DNA of 64,000 bases from Thermoanaerobacter uzonensis DSM 18761 (GTDB taxonomy: Bacteria > Bacillota > Thermoanaerobacteria > Thermoanaerobacterales > Thermoanaerobacteraceae). The position numbers and the translations under genes are program-made. The stretch's first letter is position 1, and the number at the start of each line of letters is the position of its first letter. The DNA is taken from assembly GCF_900129115.1 (NCBI RefSeq), contig NZ_FQUR01000008.1:62001-126000 (forward strand). The letters run 5' to 3'. The notes under the pieces were generated by a model. The model made no database searches, was not told where the DNA came from, and was given only the letters and a program-made list of their open reading frames with translations. Below are positions 1 to 8,198 of the stretch, in pieces.

Positions 1-342
1 TGTGAATTTTGCGGGAGAAATATGGTTGTAAAGAAAGGCAGGTATGGAAAATTTCTTGCTTGTTCTGGCTTTCCTGAATGCAAAAATACAAAACCCTTAT
101 ACGAAAAGGTTGGTGTGAAATGCCCTAAATGTGGTGGAGAAATTGTAAAGAAAAAGAGCAAAAAAGGCCGAACTTATTACGCTTGCGAAAATGCACCTAA
201 TTGCGATTTTATATTGTGGGATAAACCTGTTGATGAAAAATGTCCTGTTTGTGGTAGCCTGTTAGTAGAAAAAAATACAAAAAATGGTCATATGCTAAAA
301 TGTTCTAATCCAGAATGTGATTATCAAAAAGAAGTTAAATGA
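1..342 (+). CDS. topA: DNA topoisomerase I, C-terminal zinc-ribbon end (partial)
   Basis: The reading frame is open from base 1 and stops at 340-342, so this is the 3' end of a gene that begins upstream. The 113 visible residues contain three four-cysteine clusters (CxxC...CxxxxxxC types, e.g. CPKCGGEI and CPVCGSLL) and the [15 protein letters not shown] signature. This is typical of the tandem topoisomerase zinc ribbons that follow the catalytic core of bacterial topoisomerase I and bind single-stranded DNA. The catalytic tyrosine region is outside the window. In Bacillus topA lies just upstream of the hslVU-codY cluster, which supports the call. Confidence 0.9.
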   Translation, partial: CEFCGRNMVVKKGRYGKFLACSGFPECKNTKPLYEKVGVKCPKCGGEIVKKKSKKGRTYYACENAPNCDFILWDKPVDEKCPVCGSLLVEKNTKNGHMLKCSNPECDYQKEVK

Positions 343-368
343 ATTTAACAAAAATTTTGAATTAATTC

Positions 369-397
369 TTGAAGCTTTGTGAAAAATATGTTAATAT
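369..397 (+). promoter_or_regulatory. Candidate sigma-A promoter for hslVU-codY
   Basis: TTGAAG (369-374) and TAATAT (392-397) are separated by 17 bases and lie about 25 bases before the hslV start. The -35 matches four of six consensus positions and the -10 is also imperfect. The sequence is very A+T-rich, so a chance match is possible. Confidence 0.4.
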
Positions 398-421
398 TAA
401 ACTATCTAAAGGGGTGTAAAC

Positions 422-952
422 ATGTTTAAGGGTACTACCATAATTGCTGTGAGAAAAGGCGATAAAGTGTCAGTGGCTGGTGATGGACAGATTACCTTTG
501 GAGAAAATACAATTTTAAAACATGGAGCGAAAAAAATTAGAAGATTGTATAATGGAGAAGTAATAGTAGGATTTGCTGGTTCGGTAGCTGATGCATTGAC
601 TCTTTCGCAAAAATTTGAAGAAAAACTTGAGCAGTATGGAGGTAATTTAAAAAGAGCAGCAGTAGAATTGGCACAGGAATGGAGAAAAGATAAGATTTTA
701 AGAAAGTTAGAAGCTCTTTTGATTGCGGTAGATAAAAAGGATACTTTACTTATTTCTGGCACTGGTGAAGTTATTGAGCCAGATGAGGATGTGATTGGGA
801 TAGGATCTGGAGGAAATTATGCTATGGCTGCAGCTTTGGCATTACGGTATAATACTGATTTAGATACAGAAGATATAGCAAAAAAAGCTTTAGAGATAGC
901 TTCAAAGATTTGTGTTTACACTAATAGCAACATAACAGTTGAGACTTTATAG
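422..952 (+). CDS. hslV: ATP-dependent protease proteolytic subunit HslV
   Basis: This is the peptidase ring of the two-component HslVU (ClpQY) cytosolic protease, 176 residues, the usual family length. After MFKG comes TTIIAVRK, so removal of a short propeptide would expose Thr5 as the N-terminal nucleophile. This is the proteobacterial-type threonine, unlike the N-terminal serine reported for B. subtilis ClpQ. The GDGQ and GSGG motifs of the family are present. The ATG follows an AAAGGGGTG ribosome site. hslU starts 12 bases later, and hslV, hslU and codY appear to form one transcript. Confidence 0.96.
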   Translation: MFKGTTIIAVRKGDKVSVAGDGQITFGENTILKHGAKKIRRLYNGEVIVGFAGSVADALTLSQKFEEKLEQYGGNLKRAAVELAQEWRKDKILRKLEALLIAVDKKDTLLISGTGEVIEPDEDVIGIGSGGNYAMAAALALRYNTDLDTEDIAKKALEIASKICVYTNSNITVETL

Positions 953-964
953 GGGGTGCTCTAA

Positions 965-2344
965 GTGAAGAATTATACTCCCAAGGAGATTGTAGAGGAA
1001 TTAGATAAATATATTGTAGGACAAAAGGAAGCTAAAAAGTCAGTAGCAGTGGCTTTACGAAATAGATATAGGAGAAATCTTTTACCTGACGATTTTAAAG
1101 AAGAAGTGACCCCCAAAAATATAATTATGGTAGGCCCTACTGGAGTAGGAAAGACAGAGATTGCTCGAAGAATTGCGAAATTAATAGAAGCTCCTTTTGT
1201 AAAAGTGGAGGCTACTAAGTTTACTGAGGTAGGATACGTAGGACGAGATGTAGATTCCATGGTAAGAGACCTTGTAGAGGCTGCTGTAAGAATGGTAAAA
1301 GAGGAAAAATTAAAAAAAGTTACTGAAAAAGCGAAAAAAATTGCAGAAGATAGGCTAATTGATTACATAATTGGAAAAAGAAAAAAACAAACTAAAAATC
1401 CTTTTGAAGTATTGTTTAATTATCCTTCTGCCGAGAAAAGTGAAGAGACAGAAGAAGAAAGTACGCAATACAAAAGAGAAGAAATAAGGCAAAAGTTAAG
1501 AAATGGCGAGTTAGATAATTATATAGTGGAAATAGAAGTAACAGATACATCTACACCAATGCTTGAGATGTATACTAATTTAGGGTCCGAAGAAATGAAT
1601 ATAAATTTGCAAGATGTATTTGCTGATATTTTACCTAAAAAGAAAAAAATTAAAAAAGTCCCTGTTTATGAAGCAAAGAGAATTCTAGAGTCTGAAGAAG
1701 CTCAAAACCTTATAGATATGGATGAAGTAATCGAAGAGGCTATTAAAAGAGCAGAAGACGATGGGATAATCTTTATAGATGAAATTGACAAAATTGCCAG
1801 CAGCGGTTATACAGCAGGACCAGATGTATCAAGGGAAGGAGTTCAAAGGGATATTCTTCCTATAATTGAAGGTTGTACAGTAATGACAAAATACGGTCCT
1901 GTTAAGACAGACCATATATTGTTTATAGCAGCTGGTGCTTTTAATGTTGCAAAAGTGACTGATTTAATCCCTGAGTTACAGGGAAGATTTCCTGTAAGAG
2001 TTAATTTAAAACCTCTCACAAAAGAGGACTTTATAAGAATATTAAAGGAGCCTAAAAATGCCCTTACAAAACAGTATCAGGAGCTTTTAAGAACTGAAGG
2101 AATAGAAGTTAAATACACTGATGAAGCAATTGAGGCTATTGCAGAAGTAGCATATCTTATAAATCAACAATCGGAAGATATCGGTGCAAGAAGATTACAC
2201 ACTGTCATGGAGAAGTTATTTGAAGAATTATCTTTTAATGCGCCAGAATTAGGAGGGCAGCAAATAGTGATAACTGAAGAATATGTAAAAGACCAATTAA
2301 AGGATAGTTTAAATAAATATGAAGTTAATAAATACATTTTATGA
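965..2344 (+). CDS. hslU: HslU ATPase/unfoldase subunit
   Basis: An AAA+ ATPase that unfolds substrates and feeds them to HslV. The 459-residue protein has Walker A GPTGVGKT (Lys63), Walker B IIFIDEID near 270, the inserted I-domain between them (roughly 110-245) and the sensor-2 GARRL motif near 400. It ends in KYIL, in keeping with the hydrophobic C-terminal tail that docks into HslV. The start is GTG at 965 behind an AGGGGGTG ribosome site; no better in-frame start is close. It lies directly after hslV, as expected for a stoichiometric pair. Confidence 0.97.
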   Translation: MKNYTPKEIVEELDKYIVGQKEAKKSVAVALRNRYRRNLLPDDFKEEVTPKNIIMVGPTGVGKTEIARRIAKLIEAPFVKVEATKFTEVGYVGRDVDSMVRDLVEAAVRMVKEEKLKKVTEKAKKIAEDRLIDYIIGKRKKQTKNPFEVLFNYPSAEKSEETEEESTQYKREEIRQKLRNGELDNYIVEIEVTDTSTPMLEMYTNLGSEEMNINLQDVFADILPKKKKIKKVPVYEAKRILESEEAQNLIDMDEVIEEAIKRAEDDGIIFIDEIDKIASSGYTAGPDVSREGVQRDILPIIEGCTVMTKYGPVKTDHILFIAAGAFNVAKVTDLIPELQGRFPVRVNLKPLTKEDFIRILKEPKNALTKQYQELLRTEGIEVKYTDEAIEAIAEVAYLINQQSEDIGARRLHTVMEKLFEELSFNAPELGGQQIVITEEYVKDQLKDSLNKYEVNKYIL

Positions 2345-2378
2345 TAATAAAAAATAAAAACATAGGAGGATTAGAAAT

Positions 2379-3131
2379 ATGAGCACACTATTAGAAAAAA
2401 CCAGAAAAGTAAACCGAATTTTACAAAAAACAGGAATTCAACCAGTTGATTTTAATGAAATGGCTAATATACTAAAAGATGTCATTGAAGCCAACGTATA
2501 TATTTTGAGTAGGAAGGGTAAAGTATTGGGTTATAGTATATTAAGAGATTATGGAAATGACATTTTTACTCAAAGCAAAGTAATACCTGAAGAATATAAT
2601 GACAAACTTTTGCGAGTGACAGAGACGCTGGCTAATGATAAAGGTAACCTTTTTAAAGAAGATAAAGTTTTATCAGATTTAATTTTGACTATAGTACCTG
2701 TCAATGGCGGTGGAGACAGGTTAGGAACTTTAGTTTTATCAAGAGGAGTAAAAGAATTTACTGACGATGACTTGATATTGGCAGAATACGGTGCTACAGT
2801 AGTTGGCCTTGAAATTTTAAGGTCAAAAAATGAAGAAATAGAGGATGAAGCGAGAAAAAGAGCAGTTGTTCAAATGGCACTAGGAACACTTTCTTACTCC
2901 GAATTAGAAGCCATAAAAAATATTTTTGAAGAGTTAAATGGAAAAGAAGGATTATTAGTTGCAAGTAAAATAGCAGATAAAGTAGGTATTACAAGGTCTG
3001 TAATTGTAAATGCACTTAGAAAGTTTGAAAGTGCTGGCATAATTGAGTCAAGGTCTTTAGGAATGAAAGGTACCCATATAAGGGTACTAAACGATAAATT
3101 ATTAGAAGAGTTAGAGAAAATGAAAAGATAA
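2379..3131 (+). CDS. codY: GTP- and branched-chain amino acid-sensing repressor CodY
   Basis: A global transcription regulator of low-G+C Gram-positives. It represses adaptive genes when GTP and branched-chain amino acids are plentiful. The 250 residues comprise an N-terminal GAF-type effector domain (about 1-155), a linker helix and a C-terminal winged helix-turn-helix (about 200-245) with the recognition segment [17 protein letters not shown]. The length is close to the 259 residues of B. subtilis CodY. The ATG follows AGGAGG. The hslV-hslU-codY order followed by flgB matches Bacillus, where codY precedes the fla/che operon. Confidence 0.97.
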   Translation: MSTLLEKTRKVNRILQKTGIQPVDFNEMANILKDVIEANVYILSRKGKVLGYSILRDYGNDIFTQSKVIPEEYNDKLLRVTETLANDKGNLFKEDKVLSDLILTIVPVNGGGDRLGTLVLSRGVKEFTDDDLILAEYGATVVGLEILRSKNEEIEDEARKRAVVQMALGTLSYSELEAIKNIFEELNGKEGLLVASKIADKVGITRSVIVNALRKFESAGIIESRSLGMKGTHIRVLNDKLLEELEKMKR

Positions 3132-3155
3132 ATTTAAACCCTTATTGAAAAATAT

Positions 3156-3208
3156 AAGTCTCCGCTTTTATGCATGGGGTTGTACTTTAGCATGAAAGTA
3201 GGAGACTT
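3156..3208 (+). terminator. Extended hairpin terminator of codY
   Basis: AAGTCTCC (3156-3163) pairs perfectly with GGAGACTT (3201-3208). A second inner stem, CTTTTATGC with GCATGAAAG, has one G-U pair. The stem is followed by AATTTT. It lies 25 bases after the codY stop. It is a two-tier hairpin larger than a typical terminator and has only a modest T run. Confidence 0.6.
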
Positions 3209-3227
3209 AATTTTATGTAAAAGAGTC

Positions 3228-3535
3228 GAGTCCTATAAAAATAGGACTTCAGTTTGTTGACAAAGTAAAAAAATATTCAAAAGGAGATATTTTGTATCGT
3301 CGCTCCGATGTTCCAAAGCGACAAAACTAAAGCTCGACCTTCGGGTTCCGGCAGGGTTCCGGGCACATTCGACATCCTTGTCTTAGTGCCCGCCTTCGCC
3401 ATCCATGGCTTCGGCCCTGCCTCCACCCTCGGCCTTGCTAAGTTTTGTTGCCGCTTTGTCACAAGTCGCACCAATTACAAAATATCTCCTTTACGAAAGT
3501 TTTCTATAGTCTGGAGCCCTATAAAAATAGGACTT
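3228..3535. repeat. Structured repeat, copy 1, flanked by duplicated terminator hairpins
   Basis: This fills most of the 586-bp gap between codY and flgB. A 264-bp unit (3250-3513) begins CAGTTTGTTGAC and ends TATAGTCTG. It lies between 22-bp direct repeats (3228-3249 and 3514-3535, one mismatch) that are themselves AGTCCTAT-AAAA-ATAGGACT hairpins. Inside are nested inverted repeats: a perfect 17-bp outer stem (3280-3296 with 3476-3492), 3314-3328 with 3441-3458, GGCAGGG/CCCTGCC (3350-3356 with 3415-3421), and CGGGCAC/GTGCCCG (3360-3366 with 3386-3392). The core at 3303-3472 differs from copy 2 at 7 of 170 positions without gaps. It is clearly more G+C-rich than its surroundings. There is no transposase. 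It may be a non-autonomous mobile element or structured RNA; the function is unknown. Confidence 0.85.
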
Positions 3536-3540
3536 TTTTC
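3514..3540 (+). terminator. Right-hand hairpin with T run at repeat copy 1
   Basis: The CCTAT-AAAA-ATAGG stem (3518-3531) extends to ACTT and runs into TTTTTTC, a rho-independent terminator form. The left-hand copy at 3229-3248 has the same stem but lacks a T run, because the repeat unit begins there. This suggests one original terminator was duplicated or split by insertion. Confidence 0.6.
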
Positions 3541-3663
3541 TTATGGTGTAAACTATTACGGCATGATATAATATTATTCGATAAAAATTGATATTATTTT
3601 ACAAAAAAGGCAGTGTTAAAACAAAGTTAAATATTTATTTTTTGGCTTATTTTAGCAGGATTT

Positions 3664-3691
3664 TTGATTTTTTTGTCGAATTAAGTATATT
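3664..3691 (+). promoter_or_regulatory. Candidate promoter for the flagellar operon
   Basis: TTGATT (3664-3669) and TATATT (3686-3691), 16 bases apart, end 26 bases before the flgB start. A second possible -10, TATAAT at 3567-3572, has no good -35. No SigD-type TAAA/GCCGATAA promoter was seen in this gap. The region 3541-3717 is otherwise A+T-rich and without recognisable genes. Confidence 0.35.
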
Positions 3692-3717
3692 GTGGTCGAA
3701 TAAGAGGAGGCGAGAAA

Positions 3718-4125
3718 ATGCTGGATTTAGGAATTGAAAATATAGATTTGCTACAAAAAGGATTATACGCAGCTACTGTAAGAAACAATGTGATTGCCAA
3801 TAACATTGCTAATGTGGATACTCCTAATTTTAAAAGGTCTGAAGTCAAATTTGAGGATATTTTAAAAGATGCCATAAATGGTACAAAGTTAAAAGGTTAT
3901 GTTACAAATCTTAAGCACATTCCTATTGGCCCACCTGCTATTGATTCCATACAACCGGAAATTATTCAAGTAAATGACACTTCCATGAGGCTAGATGGAA
4001 ATAATGTAGACATAGATGCTGAAATGGCAAATTTGGCTAAGAATCAGTTGTATTACTATGCCCTTGTCCAAAGAGTGAACGGAGAGCTTAATTCTATCAT
4101 GACTGCTGTAAAAGATGGGAGGTAA
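3718..4125 (+). CDS. flgB: Flagellar proximal rod protein FlgB
   Basis: First gene of the flagellar operon. The 135-residue protein forms part of the proximal rod joining the MS ring to the hook. It carries the N-terminal rod/hook signature ANNIANVDTPNFKR (about 27-40), and its C-terminal end is the usual amphipathic rod-family helix. It is exported by the flagellar type III system without a cleaved signal. The ATG sits behind AGGAGG. flgC begins five bases after its stop, the usual flgB-flgC-fliE order. Confidence 0.96.
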   Translation: MLDLGIENIDLLQKGLYAATVRNNVIANNIANVDTPNFKRSEVKFEDILKDAINGTKLKGYVTNLKHIPIGPPAIDSIQPEIIQVNDTSMRLDGNNVDIDAEMANLAKNQLYYYALVQRVNGELNSIMTAVKDGR

Positions 4126-4130
4126 TTTAA

Positions 4131-4574
4131 ATGAACTTATTTAGCTCGATGGACACAAGCGCTTCAGGTTTAACTGCAGAACGAGTGAGGATGGATGTAA
4201 TATCCCAAAATATAGCTAATGTAAATACTACAAGGACTAGTCAAGGAGGACCATATAGGAGAAAATTAGTGATTTTGAAAGAAATACAACCTGACAGTTT
4301 CGAAAGCATTCTTGATAAAGTTAAAGGCAAATACAGTGGCAAAGGTGTAGAAGTTGTCCAAATATCAGAAGATGTCCAAACTCCTTTGAGAAGAGTATAC
4401 GATCCAGGTCATCCTGATGCTGACCAAAATGGATATGTGGAGTACCCAAATGTAAACATTGTTTCTGAAATGGTAGATATGATTTCTGCTACTCGTGCTT
4501 ATGAAGCTAATGTAACAGCCTTTAATGCTTCAAAAGCCATGTTTCAAAAGTCTTTAGAAATTGGCAGGGGGTAG
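4131..4574 (+). CDS. flgC: Flagellar rod protein FlgC
   Basis: Proximal rod subunit of 147 residues. The N-terminal motif SQNIANVNTTRT and the C-terminal SEMVDMISATRAYEANVTAFNASK are classic flagellar rod/hook terminal motifs that assemble into the coiled-coil core of the rod. The length is normal. The start follows GGGAGG and the gene is six bases from fliE, so it is co-translated with flgB and fliE. Confidence 0.97.
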   Translation: MNLFSSMDTSASGLTAERVRMDVISQNIANVNTTRTSQGGPYRRKLVILKEIQPDSFESILDKVKGKYSGKGVEVVQISEDVQTPLRRVYDPGHPDADQNGYVEYPNVNIVSEMVDMISATRAYEANVTAFNASKAMFQKSLEIGRG

Positions 4575-4580
4575 ACGTAA

Positions 4581-4877
4581 ATGGTTAATCAAATAACACC
4601 GGTTAATCCAGTAGCTTTGGATAGCACATTAGAAGCAACACAAAATAGCAGTAAAATAGATACTTTTAGCGACTTTTTAAAAGAAGCTTTTAACAAGGTA
4701 AATGATTTACAGTTAACGGCAATGAAAAATGACCAAAAACTTGTAACTGGTGAAATTGATGATATAAATCAAGTGATGATAGATGCCGCAAAAGCTGATA
4801 TTGCACTGCAGCTTACAATTCAAATAAAAAATAAAGTGCTGGAGGCCTATCAGGAAATAATGAGGATGCCATTGTAA
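4581..4877 (+). CDS. fliE: Flagellar hook-basal body protein FliE
   Basis: A small 98-residue protein that joins the MS ring to the rod and is exported early. The C-terminal half (DINQVMIDAAKADIALQLTIQIKNKVLEAYQEIMRMPL region) is the conserved FliE domain. The N-terminal third is low in complexity. It is preceded by an AGGGGG ribosome site that overlaps the flgC stop region. Confidence 0.95.
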   Translation: MVNQITPVNPVALDSTLEATQNSSKIDTFSDFLKEAFNKVNDLQLTAMKNDQKLVTGEIDDINQVMIDAAKADIALQLTIQIKNKVLEAYQEIMRMPL

Positions 4878-4904
4878 TGTCTTTAATTGAAATGAGGTGA
4901 ATTA

Positions 4905-6416
4905 ATGCCAGAGTTCATTGCCAATTTTAGAGAGCAACTGACAAACTTTTGGAATAAGTTTGATAAAAAACAAAAGATACAGTTAGGAATTATCGCTATT
5001 TTGCTTTTTATAGGCATTTCTTTATTAGTTTACATAGTTAATAGGCCTAATTATGTAGTTTTATATTCAGATTTAAGTATAAAAGATGCAGGAGCAGTAG
5101 TTGAAAAATTAAAAACTGAATTTAAGATTCCATATAAAATATCGAACGATGGGACGACAATTTTAGTACCTGCACAATATAAAGATGAAGTGAGAATGAA
5201 ACTTGCGACAGAAGGAATCCCCCAAGGGGGATTTAGCTTTGAAGAGGCTATGAATAACTCTCTTGCCACAACAGACCAAGAGAGAAGACAAAAGTATCTG
5301 TATTTTCTTCAAAATGAAATACAAAATTCTCTAAAAACTATAGATGGAGTGCAGGATGCTATTGTCAACATCGTAGTACCTGATCAAAATGCCTTTGTAC
5401 TTTCAAATACTACTAATCAAGCTACAGCAGCTGTGATGCTAACTTTAAAGCCAGGTGTAACTTTATCTTCTTCTCAAGTCAAAGGAATCATAGATTTTGT
5501 ATCTAAAAGTGTAGAAGGTTTAAAACCTGAAAATGTTACTGTAATTGATAATAATGGTAAAATCCTTACTGCAGAAAGTGATACTACTGCTGAAAATACT
5601 AATACTCAATTTGTTCTTCAAAAAAAGGTTCAAGAAGATTTACAAAACAGTCTTCAAACTCTTTTAGAACAAATTTTTGGTCCTGGAAATGTTGTTGTTA
5701 GAGCTAACGTAACTTTAAATTTTGATAAAAAGACGGAAGACAAAATAGAGTATTTTCCTGTTCAAGGTAATGACAATAAAGGAATTGTAAGAAGCGTACA
5801 AGAACTTAAAGAAAAAGCTACGGGTACACAGGGGACAAATCCAACAGGTACTGCCTCAAATAATCCTCCTGTAACTTCAACAACTAGCAATAATACTTCT
5901 GATTACAATAAAACAGAAACCACTATAAACTACGAAATAAATCAGATTAAGACAAGTCTTGTTCAAGCGGAAGGTAAGATTGAAAGTATTTCTGTTGCTG
6001 TTGTTGTAAATCAAAATCTCAATAATTCTATGAAACAACAAATTGCTGACTTGGTTACAAAAGCTGCAGGCGGAGATTCTCTTGTAAAAGTATCGGTTCA
6101 AGGAATGCAATTTAATCAAGACCTCTTAAAGACAATGCAGCAGCAGGCAAAAGTTTCAAAGGGAGTACCAGTGTATGTATGGGCTATATTAGCAGCTTTA
6201 GTGTTAGGAGGCATGCTATTCCTTATTATGATGAAAAGGAAGAAAAAAGAAACCTCTTTAACTACAGCTGGGCAGGAAGTCTTAGCTACTGTAGAGTCTA
6301 TCGAAGAAATAGATTTCTCAGAGAAGGACGAAAAGAAAAAACAGATAGAAAGACTTATAAAAGAAAAGCCAGAACTTGTGGTGCAGGTAATTAGAACATG
6401 GCTTAATGAAGAGTAG
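4905..6416 (+). CDS. fliF: Flagellar MS-ring protein FliF
   Basis: Inner-membrane ring on which the flagellum is built. Of 503 residues, a first transmembrane segment lies at about 25-45 and a second at about 425-445. Between them are the secretin/YscJ-type ring-building domains and a Thr/Asn-rich flexible insert (about 300-340). The cytoplasmic tail after the second helix is charged and ends near ERLIKEKPELVVQVIRTWL, the segment that binds FliG. fliG starts 11 bases later, matching this contact. Confidence 0.97.
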   Translation: MPEFIANFREQLTNFWNKFDKKQKIQLGIIAILLFIGISLLVYIVNRPNYVVLYSDLSIKDAGAVVEKLKTEFKIPYKISNDGTTILVPAQYKDEVRMKLATEGIPQGGFSFEEAMNNSLATTDQERRQKYLYFLQNEIQNSLKTIDGVQDAIVNIVVPDQNAFVLSNTTNQATAAVMLTLKPGVTLSSSQVKGIIDFVSKSVEGLKPENVTVIDNNGKILTAESDTTAENTNTQFVLQKKVQEDLQNSLQTLLEQIFGPGNVVVRANVTLNFDKKTEDKIEYFPVQGNDNKGIVRSVQELKEKATGTQGTNPTGTASNNPPVTSTTSNNTSDYNKTETTINYEINQIKTSLVQAEGKIESISVAVVVNQNLNNSMKQQIADLVTKAAGGDSLVKVSVQGMQFNQDLLKTMQQQAKVSKGVPVYVWAILAALVLGGMLFLIMMKRKKKETSLTTAGQEVLATVESIEEIDFSEKDEKKKQIERLIKEKPELVVQVIRTWLNEE

Positions 6417-6427
6417 GTGGTGGTATT

Positions 6428-7435
6428 ATGGCGAGAGGTGCACTCACAGGTAGGGAAAAAAGTGCAATGCTTTTGATTGCATTAGGGCCAGACCTTTCAG
6501 CTCAAATATATAAGCATTTAAGGGAAGATGAAATTGAACAATTAACTTTGGAAATAGCTAGTATACGAAATCTTACTCCTGAAGAGAAGCAAAAAGTTAT
6601 AGATGAATTTTATAACATGTGCGTAGCGCAAGAGTACATAATAGAAGGCGGAATAGAATATGCAAAAGCAGTTTTAGAAAAAGCTTTGGGTACTCAAGAA
6701 GCTTTTGAGGTTATAAATAAATTGACTTCTACTTTGAAAGTAAGACCTTTTGATTTTATAAGAAGAGCGGATCCATCGCAAGTTTTAAATTTTATACAAA
6801 ATGAGCATCCTCAGACTATTGCAATGATTTTGTCCTATTTAAAACCTCAACAAGCAGGAGCAATTCTATCCTCACTGCCTGAAAATTTACAGGCAGAAGT
6901 AGCTATGCGAATAGCGACAATGGAGAGCACTTCTCCTGAAGTAGTAAAAGAAGTTGAGAGAATTTTAGAGAGAAAATTGTCTTCGTTAGTTACACAAGAT
7001 TATACTTCTTCAGGCGGTATTCAGACAATTGTAGATATACTAAATTCTGTAGATAGAAGTACAGAGAAAAATATCTTGGATACTCTTGAGACTATAAACG
7101 TTGAGCTAGTAGAAGAAATTAAGAAGAGGATGTTTGTATTCGAAGATATTGTCACATTGGATTCCAGATCTATACAGAGAGTATTGAGAGAAGTAGACAA
7201 TCACGATATTGCTCTTGCTCTTAAAGGTTCCAGTGAAGAAGTGCAAAGAGTTATTTATAGTAATATGTCTAAGAGACTTGCCGATATGATAAAAGAAGAC
7301 ATACAATATATGGGACCTGTAAGATTAAAAGATGTAGAAGAAGCACAGCAAAGAATTGTAAATATCATAAGAAAATTAGAAGATGCAGGGGAAATTGTAA
7401 TATCAAGAGGAGGAGGGGACGAAATTATTGTATAG
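6428..7435 (+). CDS. fliG: Flagellar motor switch protein FliG
   Basis: Rotor protein of the C ring that receives torque from the stator. The 335 residues show the usual three armadillo-type domains, including the FLIQNEHPQTIAMILSYL motif of the middle domain and the charged torque helix near DIVTLDSRSIQRVLREVDN. The ATG follows GGTGG. The end overlaps the TTG start of fliH by eight bases, so the two are translationally coupled. Confidence 0.97.
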   Translation: MARGALTGREKSAMLLIALGPDLSAQIYKHLREDEIEQLTLEIASIRNLTPEEKQKVIDEFYNMCVAQEYIIEGGIEYAKAVLEKALGTQEAFEVINKLTSTLKVRPFDFIRRADPSQVLNFIQNEHPQTIAMILSYLKPQQAGAILSSLPENLQAEVAMRIATMESTSPEVVKEVERILERKLSSLVTQDYTSSGGIQTIVDILNSVDRSTEKNILDTLETINVELVEEIKKRMFVFEDIVTLDSRSIQRVLREVDNHDIALALKGSSEEVQRVIYSNMSKRLADMIKEDIQYMGPVRLKDVEEAQQRIVNIIRKLEDAGEIVISRGGGDEIIV

Positions 7436-8198
7436 AGTATATAAACAACAAGAAATAAACCTTTCTTCTCCCATAGTTTTAAGAATTGTGGAAAATGGCA
7501 ATTACAAAGAAAAAGTGGAGAAAGTAATTGAATTGAGTGAACAAAGAGAGGATATAAAAAAAGAAAGTGAGATTTTAGCAAAGCAAATAATAGAGAGGGC
7601 GAGACAAGTCCAGCAAGAGATACTTAGAAAGACTAAGGAAGATGTAGAAAAAATTTTAATAGAAGTAGAGAAAAAAGCGAAGAAGATTGAAGAAGAGTAT
7701 AAAGAAAAGGGTTATCAAGCTGGATATACTGTAGGATATCAAGAAGGATACAAAAAAGGAGAAGAAGATGCTAAAGCTATAATAGAAGAAGCAAAGGCTA
7801 TCAAAGAAGAGATTATTAGAGAAAAACAACGAATGTATAAAGAAGTAGAAAATGATATTGTAAGTGTAATTTTGCTGGCAGTAGAAAAAATTGTGGGTAA
7901 ATATGTAGAAGAGGACAAAGATATAATATTAAATCTCATCAAAAAAGGAATGGAGAATTACAATGCTTTTGACAAAGTCACGGTAAGAGTTAGTGAAGAG
8001 GATTATGAACACTGTATTAAAAACAAAGATAAAATTCTTAAAGATATAGAGTTTTTAGATGATGTAAATATCCTAAAAGATTTATCATTAAAAAAAGGAG
8101 AGTGTGTAATTGAAACAAATTCTGGAGTGATAAACTCTGGTGTTAGTACACAACTTAAAGCTTTAAAAAACTTATTTGTGGGTGTGCTAAATGAGTAA
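7428..8198 (+). CDS. fliH: Flagellar export apparatus regulator FliH
   Basis: Holds the export ATPase FliI inactive and delivers it to the export gate. The 256-residue protein has a long charged coiled coil (about 25-130) that includes the glycine-containing repeat YQAGYTVGYQEGYKKGEEDA (GxxxG-type), a FliH/V-ATPase E-subunit feature, then a conserved C-terminal domain. The start is TTG at 7428, about ten bases behind a strong GAGGAGGGG site. It overlaps fliG at its start and fliI at its end, eight bases each. Confidence 0.93.
   Translation: MYRVYKQQEINLSSPIVLRIVENGNYKEKVEKVIELSEQREDIKKESEILAKQIIERARQVQQEILRKTKEDVEKILIEVEKKAKKIEEEYKEKGYQAGYTVGYQEGYKKGEEDAKAIIEEAKAIKEEIIREKQRMYKEVENDIVSVILLAVEKIVGKYVEEDKDIILNLIKKGMENYNAFDKVTVRVSEEDYEHCIKNKDKILKDIEFLDDVNILKDLSLKKGECVIETNSGVINSGVSTQLKALKNLFVGVLNE

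Noticed and set aside
3277-3474. A 65-residue frame on the minus strand over repeat copy 1
   Set aside because: It runs through the paired arms of the repeat, has no ribosome site and no recognisable domain.
3308-3571. An 87-residue frame in repeat copy 1, with a close partner of 68 residues at 58446-58652
   Set aside because: No ribosome site precedes either ATG. Between copies, within the shared core, four changes alter the amino acid and three are silent, so there is no sign of protein selection. The base changes instead respect stem pairing. Treated as spurious.
3541-3717. Cyclic-di-GMP riboswitch before the flagellar operon
   Set aside because: The region is very A+T-rich and lacks the G+C-rich paired stems and conserved bases of either GEMM class.
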